Shown here one piece after another: positions 1 through 15,063 of a stretch of DNA of 64,000 nt. Within the stretch, counting starts at the first letter, position 1, and every line of letters begins with the position of its first letter. The position numbers were made by a program, and so were the translations under genes. The DNA is from Beroe ovata. Its lineage: Eukaryota > Ctenophora > Nuda > Beroida > Beroidae. The DNA is taken from the NCBI GenBank assembly GCA_946803715.1, contig CAMPET010000044.1, forward strand, positions 190,669 through 254,668, in the 5' to 3' direction. The notes beneath the pieces were generated by a model. The model searched no databases. It was not told the origin of the DNA and saw only the letters and a program-made list of their open reading frames with translations.

Positions 1-2261
1 TTTGCGCCTGGCATACGATCACGTACTGCATCGACCAAAATCATAACCGAATAGTTAGTAAGCCTGTCGGAAGCGCAAAATTCATCGCAATTACAAAAAT
101 CATCAAAGCCATTAGCCTTGGGGGTTAAAATAGGTCTATATTTCAATTATTTTGAATCGCATAGACAAAACGTAGGGCATTCGAACTTGAATATTTACGA
201 CAAAAACATAACGATAAACCCTGTAGGGTAGCACATATATAGGGAGAGAGAGGAATATAAACAATGAAGACACATGCTCACATATCCGGGCAAATAGTGA
301 ATGTAAAGGAAGCATTATATACCTACGGGTTAAATAGTAAAATTTGTAAATTTCAGCTTCGTTCGTAATTATCACTTTTGACACGAAAGGTGTATAATTG
401 AACGGGAGAAGCTGCGACACGTTTACATTCAGCTCTAAATCCACGTGCAAAAAAACCTTGGTGCAAGATAACATGAGTATGGCACTGGACTTAAATTTAT
501 TGCTGGGTGAATTTGTATGAAATGGAATATGCTAAATCCACAATACAAACTCCCTGCATATCCACAATACAAACTCTCATATAAATGAAAATTGCCATTT
601 TTCAAAATTAAGAGGGGGTATACAAGATCTCAAGAATCATAATTCCATGAAAAGGAAGAAAATCTTGATTTATAAATAATCTGAATTCTGAGTATCGGAA
701 CACGCATAATATCGGCGTCTAGTAAGGTATCATTTGCCAACTGAACGGATTTCAGTTCAATCTCTGGAATTACATTTAGCGTATACTTGCCGATGTCAGA
801 TCCATTAGGGAAAACTAAATAATGAGTAAATATGTTTGACGATCGCAATGCGATATACCCACATAACAGTAGCTCACAGGTTTAGTAAAACCATCTTACA
901 TAGCGCATATATTACTCGCCAGAATCTCCCCCGAAAAGCATTTATGTTATTCGTGCGAAATTTCAGACGATCTAATCAGGAAAAAGTTAAGCTGTTATTA
1001 AGCAATGGCTTAACCGCATTTTCACGGTGACTTAACACGCTGCTTTCACCTTCAAAAAATCGGGAGGTGACGTGAGGGTGAAAGATTTCGAAATTAAACG
1101 TTCGGTGGAATTAATGGGGGAGATAAACGTCATAGTTTGAGCGAAAATCGGTTCTCGAAACATGACTATAAACATTCATAACGCAAGAATAATCGAAAAG
1201 AAAGAATAAAAGTATCAAGACGAGTGTAAAGGATAGGTACACTGGTTTAAAACAGAAGCAGATTCACGTGATATAACCACCTCACGTGAATTAGTTAACG
1301 AAGTCACGCGTTGGAAAACTGCATCACGTGACTGCAGCTCGACCGAACAAAACAGCAGTTGCTAAGAAACTGACCGAACGAAGATGCGCGGGGGTTCAAT
1401 TAACGAATTTTGTGGTATCTAATTATCTAATGCTCGGCTGATTAACTATCTAGCGTGTGGGCTGCAGATTGTAATGAAAATACGATAGCAATAGCGGGCC
1501 TTCAGATTGCAATAGGTGACCAGAAAGAAGTGGTTTGTGGTTCAGATCAAAATTTCTTATCATCGATTAACAAAACCGTAGGTCTCAGTCTTTACTATTG
1601 ATAATGATTGCTGATCTCATGAAGTCTCGGCCCACACTTTGATTATTTCTAAAATTCACACGTTCCCATATTATTTACTGAACAGTTAACATAATTTGTG
1701 AACAAGCAGCAGACATTTCCAGCTGTAACAGTAGTGTAGCTGTTCACTCAAAAATCTGATTCATTGCTCGTTGATTTACGGGGTTCAAATTATAGTTGGG
1801 TGAAAAATGAAATGAAATATTGAAAACACCAGACGGGCCTAAAATGGTCGAGGAAGGAAGAAACTAGCGTGACAAAATGTGAACAGTCATTGACAACGCT
1901 ATGTGACAAAAGTGTGATAACACAGTGAGAAATTAAAATGAGAATAATACACACAAGCTATGTATTGTAACTAATTGGGGCGCAGCAGCACAGTTTTTCG
2001 GGTTAAGATATGTCATCGATACGCGACGAAACTGTCATGACGTCATCAAGCTTGATAGTGGTGACAAGTTCACCTACTCGTTGCCTCATGAGGAGAGCTC
2101 TAGGCTCGTGCCACATCTTAATGTTAAATAGGTGTGGAGTGTGACATTGTACGAGAAAAGGGTATAACACGAACCGCCGAAGATTCTTTACCAAAAAAGA
2201 GAGAGGGTCCTTTGCTAATCACTTGCAAAGTAAAACATGGAGTGAGACGATTTGACATGTT

Positions 2262-2311
2262 GTGTGTGTGCGTGCGTGTGTGTGTGTGTGTGTGTATGTG
2301 TGTATGTATAN

Positions 2312-2340
<29 letters not shown>
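2262..2340. repeat. TG microsatellite with one N
   Basis: A (TG)n tract with a few C and A interruptions and a single N at 2311. It creates spurious frames on both strands. The single N probably marks a scaffolding join or unresolved repeat length. Confidence 0.9.
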
Positions 2341-2342
<2 letters not shown>

Positions 2343-5300
2343 GCCCGTCATGGTTGAGTGTGTTTGTTGAAAACTCGGCTTGATTGGGCACTGACAGACC
2401 GCGGTTAGAGCCATCACTTATCACACCAAAATTGTCGTACATGGTGCACCTATCGATACATGACATGGCCATGAAAAATACTTTTCCGATTCGATGCAAA
2501 GGCTTTCTCCTTTAGGAATTTTACCCATCGCTACATTTCGACGACAGCCAATCAGCTTCGTCAGAGTAGATTGTTGTTAATCGGGTGCTACTCTCATGGA
2601 AGTTATGTCGGGCGACTTGAGTCTGGTCGATACACACTCAAAAACTCTTTAACAATTTCGTTTTACCGCAGCTGCGTTACCATTGGTCAGGAAAGGAGAC
2701 GGCTATGTATTAGCATAGGTCATGCCCCGTGAAGCGTGACAGCAAAAAGGTGTCATTTAACATGGTTACCAAGGTGACACATGTGGTGGTGACAGACAGT
2801 ATCACGTGACACACAAGATAGTTCCTTGTGTTCGGGTATTTCGTCTTTAGTGTCAATTAGACTTAATTGATTGCACACTTTTATAGGCTCTTGACAAGTG
2901 GTGTATGTCTAGAGATTGCGTTCCCCGCGCGTGCGCGCGTGCCCGAATTATCACCACGGGGGAAGGCGGGTAGATAATGAATCACGGCAACCAATCAAAT
3001 TGCAGTAACGTGAACCACGTGACATGTGGTGGAAGAAGGGCCGGCACAGGTGATGAGCGACGGCAGTTTTTGCAGCTGTTGCTATGTGAACCAGATATGT
3101 TGTTAGGAGAAATATTGGTCCATTATTCAGGTTACTGACATAATATTGTTGGAACTAGGTACCCATTCAATCCAAATAAAAACTCACATTAATACATTAA
3201 TGTGAGAAATGACACAATCTGTCTGTTATATCAAATTCTAACATTTCCAACAAAATATATTTCTCGTAGGTACTCTTCCCAAGAAAGACCGCTTAAAATC
3301 CCTCCTTCGATGCCTGTGCTCATTATTAAATCTTCCACGCAAATTCAAAGAATTTGAAAGGTAGGAATTCATGCACCACACAAACCTTTACAGTACTCAA
3401 AATTAATCATTTACAGTTAGTCATTACTGTTAATGATTTAATGATAGAAATGCAAAGCACACAACACACACACAAATACTATTGATTACCATTTAAATTT
3501 TTAGCCCTTATATCATCGATGATAATAAATCTGGCTCGAGCGCGCCTGCACTAACGCTAATCTCCATGTTCATAGACCAATGCTCACGGAAGTGCTCACA
3601 GTATAAGAGTCTTACTACAGAGAGAGTTGTTCACGTGAAGAGAAAGAAAAGGAGGAGAGGAAATGAAAATACATCTAAATCTCTTTCCTGCTCAGTGATT
3701 CAGTACAGGTATAATAGGACCTATAGCTGTAGAGCTGATAAAGAATGGAAAATCCCACTGAATTTCCATTTGTTGTACAAGTGGACAGCACAGTGGACTT
3801 TTCCGGCTGTAATGACAGTCACTAACTTATGACGGCTACAATGACTTTTTCATCCCTCTCCAACCACTTACCAGTACAACTGCTACTGAAAAAGTCAGTA
3901 GTAGTAGTGCAACAGCATTATTAACGCTATGTTTTGAGCAGGTAATTGATAGTTATTCCGACTAAATGCCGAATAAAAAGTTCATAACTATGATGACCAA
4001 GACTTATATTCCGACTAAAAATGTAATGAAAGTTATTCCGCCCAATTAAGTTATCATCTAATGACCGTGGTGCGGTTATAGCATATTGAGCTGGCTTATG
4101 ACATTTCTTCTGGTGGTAAATAACAAATTGTTATTAAAAGTGTGTCCTCTAACTATTTAAAGCTAACACTAACTCCATGAGTGATCCAATGGCTAAGTAC
4201 CCAAGTATATACGATACCACAAGAAGTCATTGCTTTCTTCCATTCCCAAAGCGATTTTATCATCCAGCAGAGGGAACATTTCACACGGAAAGAATGAATT
4301 GGACGTCGGATCTTCTGTTCTATGAACGCGAAAATGCTTCATGAATACTGGAATGTATGTTATCATAAGTCTCTTTTTGAGAAGGAAAGGGCTGCATAGT
4401 GCATGTGTGCTAGAAATTTCTATGAAACTTCGGAAATCTCAGCAAAATTCTATACATCTATGCATGTTTTCATAAACAAATTTCTCAGCGCTTTGAAAGC
4501 CGCAGGTTTGACTAATTGAGTCTAATTGAGCTCGTTGGTTATAGCACCGACAAATTACCACCTAATTGAGTAGAAATAAGCACGCTCACGCAGGACTTGA
4601 TTGGGTAAGAACTCCGTACATCTGATTATATTTGGCGGCATTGTGTCTGGAGTAAAACCCGGAAAACGCACGGAATCACTATATAAAAACGCGCAGATGA
4701 TCCACAGAGTGGCTATAAAATCGTTCCGAACACAGATTCGAGAGGAACTGTGAATGTCTGAGAGAACTTATTCAAACTACTTTCTAAAGTCTCATCACGG
4801 GTTGCGCAACAATGGCACGACGAACATCTCCGATCTGAAATGGTCACCAAATGGAGCTCGTAAACACACATTAGAACAACATTAAACGCTGGTAAAAACT
4901 GACAACGCAAAAGAGAGACCCGAAGGAGTTTCTTTGTCTTGGATTGTCACGTGCGCGCGCGTCACTACAATTAACTGGCGAATCACACGAGGTTCCGACA
5001 CTCGCGTGACCAAAGCAACAGGTCACGTGACCTTGGCAATGTGTCACGTGACGTTACCAGCGAGACCCGTGATAATCGAGTCGAGATGAACAGAAGCGTT
5101 CGTACACACATCGGACGACGGCTGTTGTGTAAATAGCTTTGGAGAAAAAGGGTAATAAACAAACTTTAGATAGGAGAAGATAATTTGAGACAACCCCAAG
5201 TTACAAAGACTCGTGTTGAAAAATTGATGACGAAAATATCATCCGTATAATAATCGTCAGTAGAATTAAGTCCAATTAGCGTCAATCACCGATTTTGAAG

Positions 5301-6083
5301 CAAAAACATAGAATTCTGATCATAAAAGTTGACGTACATTTGAACATCTATCAACTTGTTTATTGCGGTTTCAAATTGTTAGGATTCAATGAGGTTTCCC
5401 CACGTTCAAACCTTGGCACTGATCACACGCGAGTAAAACAGTGCTTGAAAACAGCAGTTAAACCTGCATTATAACCATCGACAATTAATGAACCTATCGG
5501 TAGCGGACCATAGAAAAAGTGTAATCGTTCTCTGCTATTTCTTTATGTGGGGGTTTATAACTAGGTGAGGGAGGGGAGAGGGTTAATCGGTGTTTTTGTA
5601 GTTATCCAACAATAGGAACAAACTGGAAGCCATATCCTTCAGGGAGGCGTAACACGCTCATATTCTGTAACTTTTACACCATTCCCATACCGGTATATAT
5701 ATAGACATCAATTATGCCCCAAATATATGTATTATTTTGTTGAAAAGTGACCCATTTAAAACACCCATATGCGAGGAGTTTATATATTTCTATGAAGATA
5801 GCAAAACAGCCACTGGATAATCGCACGCGTGTACGTCTTTATGTTGGCTAAAAATTCGGCCGGTGACGAAGAGGGAACTGGCCGCGTGTCGCAAAACAGA
5901 ATTCCCGGGGCAAGAATAGGTATTGCATGTGTCGAGAGAAAAGAAGAAAAATTTTGAAAGGCTAGCATTGTATAAATCATGAGCATCGCAGGCCGCAGCC
6001 CCCAAAAATGAAAATCGATGCTCAAACCAGCGCCTAATAAAGCAAGGTCGTTGACAGCATATGGACCCTGAAAAAGTTGGTTG

Positions 6084-6492
6084 TTCATTATGAAGCGCTC
6101 GCAATTATTCCACATCAGACGAATAAGGGTCACATTCTATACAAACATACAAAATGGGCCAATCCGAGTGAGGGCATAATTTTGGTCACAAAATTCAGAA
6201 CAATAATTACTGTCGTTGGAATCTTGCAGGTCTCAAACAGGCTCAGGCTCCTAATCCCAATGGGCAACCGACTCCCAGTCCCACACACACAGTACACACA
6301 CACACACCCACACACCCANCATTATGAAGCGCTCGCAATTATTCCACATCAGACAAATAAGGGTCACATTCTATACAAACATACAGAATGGGCCAATCCG
6401 AATGAGGGCTTAATTTTGGTCACAAAATTCACAACAATAATTATTGTCGTTGGAATCTTGCAGGTCTCAAACAGGCTCCTAATCCCAATGGG
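6084..6492. repeat. Tandem duplication of about 170 bp
   Basis: Two copies of about 170 bp (6084-6255 and 6321-6492) are nearly identical, differing at a few scattered positions and by a small deletion in the second copy. They are separated by a CA-rich tract with a single N at 6319. A second CA tract (about 6504-6562) follows copy two. Either a local duplication, or two haplotypes of one locus laid end to end during assembly; the N between the copies favours the latter. Confidence 0.8.
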
Positions 6493-6503
6493 CAACTGAC
6501 TCC

Positions 6504-6562
6504 CACACACACACACACAGTACACACAGTACACACACACACCCACACACCCACACACACAG
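6504..6562. repeat. CA microsatellite
   Basis: An interrupted (CA)n tract directly after the second copy of the tandem duplication. It mirrors the CA tract found between the two copies. Confidence 0.85.
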
Positions 6563-8658
6563 AGGGGAACGGTGAAACAACAAAAAAACTCCAAATTAGA
6601 TTACAAAAACGATTATGTAGCAAGAAATTACCGTCTTTGTCAATCTTCTCAGTACAATTTGCACGTCGCGCGCGCGCAAAGCTCGCCATCATGAAACCAC
6701 CCATCATCATTGTATTTGGCGCTGTCCCGTATCTTTAGATAACTGTAAAAACACGGCGATATATCCTATCTCCAGCCCCCCNCCCCCCCCCCCCGTGTTT
6801 CACGGTCTCCTCTAACAACCTCTAATTCCCCTCCCCATTTTTTGTGCGATTGTGTTATCGTCATGTCGCCTGTGATCATGGTTCCCTCAGTAACAACGAT
6901 TAGTAACCCTATTTTTTGGAGGGATCGCCTGATCACGTGCAATTTGGGGGACCGCGCGGCTTCAAAGACCAGGTTCAGATATGACGAACACTTCTCATCT
7001 ACAAGGAAATCTGAACCATAATAATTGATAGCTAAAATAGAAGAAAGTAAAGCTCCCGTGAGCTCTGGATGATGAAAAAATTAAAAACTAAGCTCACTTC
7101 TTAGGTCATGGCGTTGGCAAATTATTCACACATCATTTCTATGCTTAGAACCACTGTAAACATAGCCGATTCTTTGCTCATGAAGACAAACTTATGACTC
7201 TCCTTAATAGATTATGTCGGTCAACTCCACACAAAACACAATGATCAAAATTCACAGGAGTCTGAACTCTGAATTATAGTGAAGTGTGAGTTCACACTTA
7301 ATAGTGCTATCTCTATATTATAGTGGAGCCTTTATTCTAATCAAGTTCTCTTGTTTAATCTAGGAATTCGACAAGAAAATTAGACCATGGGTCATGTGCA
7401 TTGCGTAAAAGACATGAGAAGAATTAGAGGTGTTTTCAAGCCTGAACCCCATGTATCACAGCACTGCGCGAGTGTTTTTAATCGACGAAGTGAATGAGAA
7501 GACTGCATTGATTCACCGTAATTATTCTCGAATTATACGGGGTCACGTGACATTGCCCCTGGCCAATCAGACATGAGGAGGTGAGTTGTTTTGACCAATG
7601 AAGTGTGCGTTGGCCCTCACAAGTGCACTGCGCTATCGCATGATCCGCTGTCAATCGCATGATTTCGTTTTTGTGCGAGTGTAATTTCACAACACTAGAT
7701 TGGTACGCCATGGAGGGTTATAAGGTAACAATAAGATGAGATTGGGCTGGACTTATGGGTAGGAGGAGTAGTTTGAAATCTCGAAAAGGAACAGCTCAGA
7801 GCCAATATAATTAAGTCCAATTGTAGTTTGGCTAGTCGAAGCTACACGTTTCGAGGTGCCGTGAAGGACCTCCACAATCATAGAGATCGCTCATCGATGA
7901 TGTAAAGATGTGATAATTCCATGGAGAGACTGCCGCAGTGTGCCACCTATTATTTTGGTTGTGTTTGTGGTAGACGTTCCCTCAGATTCACTCCTTTTTC
8001 CTCACGCTCCTATAATTGTATTCACTGTCCGAATTACTGGGAATAAAATGAGAAAACTAAGGCACTGCTTTTCACATGAACATGATTATTGCACCGGTCT
8101 ACTAGAGAATAATTCGGTTTAGGGGTTTAAACGATTCCTTACAGGGATTAATAAATACCCGTCACTTATTATAATCATTTATCAATCGAACATGCATAAC
8201 ACGACGATAATCACATGATTTTCGAAAGCTCCTGACTTGAAGTTAATCGTTTTGAACTAACTCTATAACATATCAGCTTTATTCATGTCAGGTTCAAGTC
8301 TTAACTACTATAATTGATCCGCCGCTCTCAAAAATCCCAACCCATGGACAGCAAGCACGGACTAAATGGCCTAAACTATGTTCTGCCCTTACCGATATCA
8401 TCTTGAAATAGGTTCCCTTCTACTCGATAACATTACAGCTAATTATAGAGTAGCATACGGTAGTGAAATTGACCCAGAGCAATACGAAATGTGGCTGAAG
8501 TGGAAGTGGTAGTAAATTCTTTCTGACAGACACATGCCCACTAACTTCCAGACAGCACCTACAGCCTTGTTGCAGGTCTTTGATATCAATACAGACAGTT
8601 ATCTCAGGGATGTCTCGCTTGTTGCCCATAATGACATGTAATAGACAACTATCTGGAG

Positions 8659-8684
8659 TGTGTGTGTGTGTGTGTGTGTGTGNN

Positions 8685-8717
<33 letters not shown>
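8659..8717. repeat. TG microsatellite with NN
   Basis: Pure (TG)n with two Ns at 8683-8684. No gene lies nearby. Confidence 0.9.
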
Positions 8718-8718
<1 letters not shown>

Positions 8719-11034
8719 GAAGTTTCGTCAGAACACGATCTGCAGTCTTCCTGTTGCCGACACAATGGGAAGTCTCTGACCAGACAGATGATCGTTTCGG
8801 CTCTATAGAATTTATCGGATTCTTCCATCTTTTGATCGGTAATTTACAAGAATTTCTCGATTAGCAATGGTGGAAATCAGTAGATTTGGTATAGCGTTGA
8901 AGACACACGATGGGAGTAATAATGGTTCAATATAAAGTGAACCATTTCTTGCGTGATACGTCAGACATCCTGTCTATATTGTCGGGCATTGTCCAAAATA
9001 GGAACGTGCATAGGGTCAGGTGGAATTCATCGGCATAACTCAGTAATAAACAGAATGAGGGATGAAATGTCAAAAGCAAGATGAGAAAATAGGGATGATT
9101 CTAAGATGAGAGAAATGAGACGAAACCAGCGACAGAATAGGCTACTAAAAACATCCTCTCATTCAAAAACGGTGATGATTCAACCGGTGATGGTGAATCT
9201 TTTGTTAAAAACAAAAATGGTTAAAACATATTCGTTATGCTTGGACAAAGCTCAAAGGGTTATAATATTGCATGTGGATGTTAAAAATTGACCCAAATTC
9301 GCCCAGAAAAAGTTAACCCCTTGACAACAAAGGTATCGTTTAGAGCGAATTCCGGATTCAAATAATGACATGCGTTACCACGAACCTTTTAGTCTGACCG
9401 CTGACGATGATAACCGGATTCCCAGCAACTTTTCGGTCGCGAATATACCGCATCATACAACACGTTCCACAATATTTGGACCAATGCCAACACGGGATGC
9501 GATCACGTGACCACACCCACAATGGTCTAGCAGATTCCCCCGGGCTAATATGTATTCCCCCGGGTTTCCCGAATATTTTTGGGGTAAACGTGGCCCCCTT
9601 ATGATAATGTGATGGAAGTGCAAAAGTGCAAAGGACGTGTGCAGGATGAGAGAGCGTAACTTTAAATATTGCGGCCGGGACTGCTTGAGGGTGGAATCAC
9701 TTGCAAAAGAGGGAAATATAATATACTGAGGGGGTGAGGTGTCAATTATTATGAAGGAGCAGGATGTGTGTGGTGATAAACACGATGCATTATCATACCC
9801 GCATATTGAACAAAGTTAAACTCAGTTCCTCCATGTTTGCAGGGGGTTTCTACATATAGTGAGGAATAATAACATGGGCCTGAGTCGCGATCGCGATATT
9901 GCAACCACAGTTCGGCAACGCTGATCAACAACTCGAATGCAGGGGGAGAATTCCAAGCGCATTTTCAGATTTTTAGAACTCTGAGATCATGCAAAACTGA
10001 GATATAATCCGTTTGAATCGTGAGAAGTGCATATCTATAGTGACAACGACTAAAGATCGGGGAAAACAGAATTGAGAGTGATGCTACTGTTTGATAATTT
10101 CTTACCAAGTTCTAAGTCATGTAATACAGAACAACAGCATTCATTTCCGAAACAGGACTAAATTTCAGGATTCACTTTTCGTCACTTTCTATATTTCCTT
10201 TAATAGCCGAGGTCTAGAAAAAGAGAAAATCGGACATAAAAGGGTGATTGGGTTCGCGATCGAGTTGAAATTCAAATTATCGGCTTTTTAAGACCGCAAT
10301 AATTTGTAAGTCGTGTAACATTGACCATTATTCGTGATAGAACGAGAAGATTTATTACCAAAATCATAAGGGGCGACAAATGAGTCGCGCGAGCTCGCGA
10401 CAAATTTAACCGAAAAGATCAGCGAGTTCCCCTCAAATGAGAACAAAATTTCATACGCTGGCAAAAATATAACTCCGAGAATAGAGTTTAGTTCATAGAA
10501 GAATGAGTTAAGTTGGGTCAGATGGCTGCCATACGCTGGGATAATAAGGTAAATAAGATTAGGTAGTCCTGGGTGCATGATTTGAAATACCAATTCTAGT
10601 GTCAATCTCACGATAGTCTCTAATAATCCTGCAATACATAACACACCATCCCCAGACCCAAGCAAAATTCATTTCCACCCTGGCATCCTACACACGAGTG
10701 CTCAGTTTCTATTATGTGGAATGTCTCCACTCTAACGGAGATGGACATCATATCTATTGATCCCCTCCTGCCTTCATGCGTCAGCGCGTGGTTTAAAACA
10801 AAAACATCAAATTCCTCAAGACAAGACAATTTGCTTTCGTCGCCCAACGTCAGTGCCATAGTCAACTCTACGGACAGGACAGATGGATGCAACAGGCACA
10901 AAATACATATTGATGTATAACTTTACATGATAAAACGACGATAGAAAACATATACCAGAGAAAGATCAATGTCATGAATTCGGCGTTGATCAGAATTCAG
11001 AATTAGCCAACTGCAGCAGCTCTATGATATTATG

Positions 11035-11079
11035 GTCATCTATTATAATAGCGACCAGATCGCTATTATAATAGATGAC
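11035..11079. repeat. Perfect 20-bp inverted repeat, 5-nt loop
   Basis: The arm 11035-11054 is the exact reverse complement of 11060-11079, with the loop CCAGA. Each arm contains an ATTATAAT core. The structure would form a stable hairpin or cruciform. I see no flanking gene, no terminator context and no target-site duplication. Confidence 0.85.
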
Positions 11080-12597
11080 AGATAGACGGCGTTCATAAAG
11101 GTATCTTTTGGCTACATTTATCATGATGTCCGTATATCATCAGACGAATGGAAAACCTAAACTCTACAAAAGTCGAGGTGGACGTTATCTGATCCAAGCA
11201 CAAAGGATTGGTATCTTTTATATGGCATGCGATATTTCGATCAACTCTGATCAACAAAACGATATCACAATTGCAATCGTCCTTGTCACCGAGAGATGAT
11301 AACTGGGGAGGGTGAAAACACGCATATTCTATCACAAGATCTATGAAACATCATTAAATTTGATTTGATTGCACATAGCCCGGTATTTAACGTTTATCTA
11401 CATCAGAACAAAATTATCATCAGAGAAACAATAAACGCACATGCACACGTATCACAATGCCATTGTGTTGGAGGTTTAAATAGCGAATTTGTCAGATGAA
11501 TTTTTGATTGGATGTCAGATTTGTCAGGCATGTTTTTGATTGGTTGACTCAGATCTGAGGACAATGAGCTCAGATACACGTGAACGATGAAATGGTAGAG
11601 GTGATAAGTGGGCGTGGTCAAGAGAGGGGGTTCTCCAATGATAATATCTATCCCACAACACAAGAAATTTGTTGAGGGCATGAAGTGAATAAATATTGCG
11701 AACTCCCACGGACCTCAACTTGCGCCCCCCTGATGAATAATGAATATAATGATAGAAAAATGCTCTGATAATATAGAGATAGTTGTACAAATGTCATCCC
11801 GCCCATGGTCACCTGTCTATAACAGAGTTTTCATATCGCCACGCAGAACAATAGATCCGGGATTTGGGCTATCGAGAGAGAGAGTGAACGCCATGATGCA
11901 CCATACACCCACGGGAGAAAGAGAGGCAAACTGATTTTAAACCCCTTTTGTTTGCATGAGTGTCACGTGACTGACAGACGCCGATATTATTAGTTGATTT
12001 GAATGAAAAAGGCCGGAGGATCATGGTGGAAAACGCAGGTGTGAAAGACGATTATATATAATACTGATGAATATTAACGGTAGGTACTACTACTCGTGCC
12101 CGATTCAGACCGGGCGTTTATATCACCATGGTAACAGTTGACCAATCGGCGAGCAGGATATCGGCGTTTAGACAAACACGTGACCAACGGGCACACTGAG
12201 GGAGGGGAGGACGCTCATTTGCTTATGAATTAAATAAAGGCCGATTTATAATTCCACCGATTATCGGCAATTACTGACATTTTCGAATTTGCATGAGAAG
12301 GGGGACGATGGGTTTAGCTTGCGAGGGTGAGAGAACAGGGGCGGAGGACAAAAGAGGGAATGAGTAGGGGTGTCTGAACGAAGAGAGGGTGGGGGAATTG
12401 ATTTGTATATATGTTTAACAAGAGTTTTTCATCGGTTGTAGTTCAGTACTGTAGACGGATTGTTTGCATATTGAGATTCCTTGTCTCGTTAATAGTATAG
12501 GAGGGAGGGAGGGGAGGGAGGATCATGATAGGAGTCGATAATACATATGTTCACCCTGCAGCCCTATCACATAGGTCTACAGGTGCATCAAGAACCA

Positions 12598-12682
12598 ACC
12601 ACACACAGACACTCAACTTCGTACAGACACTCAACTCCACACAGACACTCAACTTCATACAGACACTCAACCTCATACACAC
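12598..12682. repeat. Minisatellite, 19-bp unit, about 4 copies
   Basis: A CAGACACTCAAC core recurs four times at about 19-bp spacing with small changes between copies. The surrounding frame simply translates the repeat and is not a gene. Confidence 0.85.
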
Positions 12683-13280
12683 AGTTCGGGCTTCAAATCA
12701 TACACTCCTGACACTTGCGACAATTTAGAGGATTTTTCTGAGATTTTGTCATTGCGATTAATATGCCAAATAATATGGTGCAATGAATTGGAATATGTGA
12801 AATCATGATGTGAACTTTGGGTAGTTTACTAAGGTTGAGGTCTCAGTGGGTTGGTTGAAGGTGACGTAACCACAACTCAACCAAGATAAAGCAATTGAAC
12901 TAAGCAAAATCTTCGTTCACACACGACGATCTCAAGGTGCTATTCAACCAACCTATCAGTTAGCAGAAGAAAGCAAACACAAGCTTATTTTTCAATTAAA
13001 TCTATATAGCTATCACGCTCCAATTATCCTAGAGAACGAGAATAATGACTAATGTAATATCAGAGAATGAGGAAGGGGAAGCGACTGGTACTATGGATGA
13101 CAATGAGTTTTTGCGCTTCCCACTATTGATCCTATCCGCTGGGAAAACCGACTAATGACACGCCCCTCCCCACACACACAATATGTATAGTGAAGATCGG
13201 CCATGCGTTCGTCGTGGTATATCCCCATCTCGTTGTGGCTTCAAAAATTAAATTCCTGGAATAATTGTGGGATCATGGAG

Positions 13281-13385
13281 CTGTGTGTGTGTGTGCGTGT
13301 GTGTGTGTGNNNNNNNNNNNNNNNNNNNNNNNNNNNNNNNNNNNNNNNNNNNNNNNNNNNNNNNNNNNNNNNNNNNNNNNNNNNN
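13281..13385. repeat. TG microsatellite running into a 76-bp gap
   Basis: A (TG)n tract with one C interruption ends in 76 Ns (13310-13385). The missing sequence is probably more repeat. Confidence 0.85.
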
Positions 13386-15049
13386 ATTGAGAGCTGATTA
13401 CCGTGTATGCCTGAGAATATCGCGAGACGCGAGTCAAGCAGAAAACGTAGCGAACACGCCCAATAAATATGGCGTTTTCGATGACAACTTCACCATTTCA
13501 CATCGTGTCCGAGACGAATAACCGGGAGCCGGGAGGGCGTGTGCTATCGGGGTGGATTGTGATTTCCACCAAAAAATCAGAGTCGGGCACCGCCCTGAGG
13601 TGATGTATTACAACACGCTATATAATCGGGACCACAAACTAATAACATGCGTGTCGATTGAAAAACCTCAGACTCGTGTGAGGATTACGTTTATAATTTG
13701 ACTCGTGATTTTACAAAAACTGTGTCTGAAAATAAACAGTTTGTATGTGGGTTTGAGTTGCCAAGGAAATATGATAATATGACATGCGAAATATTGGAGT
13801 TGTTTGACCGCAAAAAGCTCCCCTCCTCCTTTGGTTGAACAAAATGTGGGGAATCCTAAATTTTGGAATGAATGATGTGAAATTTCAATTCCAATTTAAA
13901 TCAAAAAGTCAAACTGCGAAACGCGCCACACTTATATAGATTATTTTACATGCTATCAAATAACTTTAAAAGGATTTGTTTGTTATTCAAAAAGAGTGGA
14001 CATGTTTTTAGTCCCGGCAATTTGTAAGCACTTTTGAACAAACCAAATAAAAACTTATTCCGCGGATGGTTGGTAATGGTTTGTTAAAGTGGCATTCGGA
14101 CGCCAGGTCAGGCTCCCAAAATGAGTGTGAACTGTTCGGGTTTGCTGTACCACAACCCGTGATAATGCACGTGCAACGCGCGCAGGTCACGTGCCACCAC
14201 GCAACCAATGGGATGTTGCTGGGCGAAAAATATATCGATGTTAATTTAGCAAGCTTTTAGGATGGATTTAACGAGATTTTCAACTTACAGTTTGGAAAAG
14301 TATGCGTACATGACTACAAGGTCACATATCATAATGTGTAGCATAGGTAACATGACGTTACAAACATGAGGAACATATCTGTTTTCAAATCATTTGAAAT
14401 GGTCATGTCTCATCTCAAAAAATTCTTGGCGACCATGGACCCCACACTCAGGACCTAATTAATTTTGTCCCCCTCGGTAACCTCTATTTAATTAATAAGC
14501 AGCAAAAACAATTTCCTATGCGTCTACTACTGCACGCGAGTTCGAAAATCGCGTTTTTCAGACTTCAAGATCAGGTTACACGAAAACAGTCGTGTGAAAC
14601 GCTAATCGGAATCACAGACTAAACATAAATCCTCTCGCTACTTAGGACAATCTAGCCTCAAAAAGGATTGCCGCTCAAGGTGCGATGATTAAAGTTCTGT
14701 TTAAAAACTTTTAAACCACTCAAGGTCTCGCTAAACACAATGTAACACCTTAAAAAATTTAGAACCACTCAAGTTGTCGCGATGTTGCACGTGACCATTG
14801 CTAAGTAGTCACGTTGTACCCTACAAGACGTGCCATTGGCGGATCTTCCTCGAAACCGCCATTATATCAACTGCCCCTCACTGCATGATGTTTTTGAAAT
14901 TTTCACAAAACTTGAATTTGATTGAACTTGACATGCACCAAATGTTATATACTTGATATAGCTTGAGGCAAAATAAACGCACATTTCCAAACATTGGAGG
15001 GAGAAATGGAGGGGGTATTGTAGAGCTGAACAAGGTTAGTAAACAACGC

Positions 15050-15063
15050 GTTACCATGGCAAC
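15050..15063. promoter_or_regulatory. RFX X-box-like palindrome
   Basis: GTTACCATGGCAAC fits the RFX consensus (GTNRCC, AT, RRYAAC) perfectly. Two GTCACGTGA sites lie 33 and 52 bp downstream (15096, 15115). X-boxes mark ciliary gene promoters in animals, but no gene is visible within several kb, so the role is unknown. Confidence 0.45.

Noticed and set aside
2124-2499. His/Thr and Val/Cys repeat frames
   Set aside because: Translations of the TG/CA microsatellite through an N.
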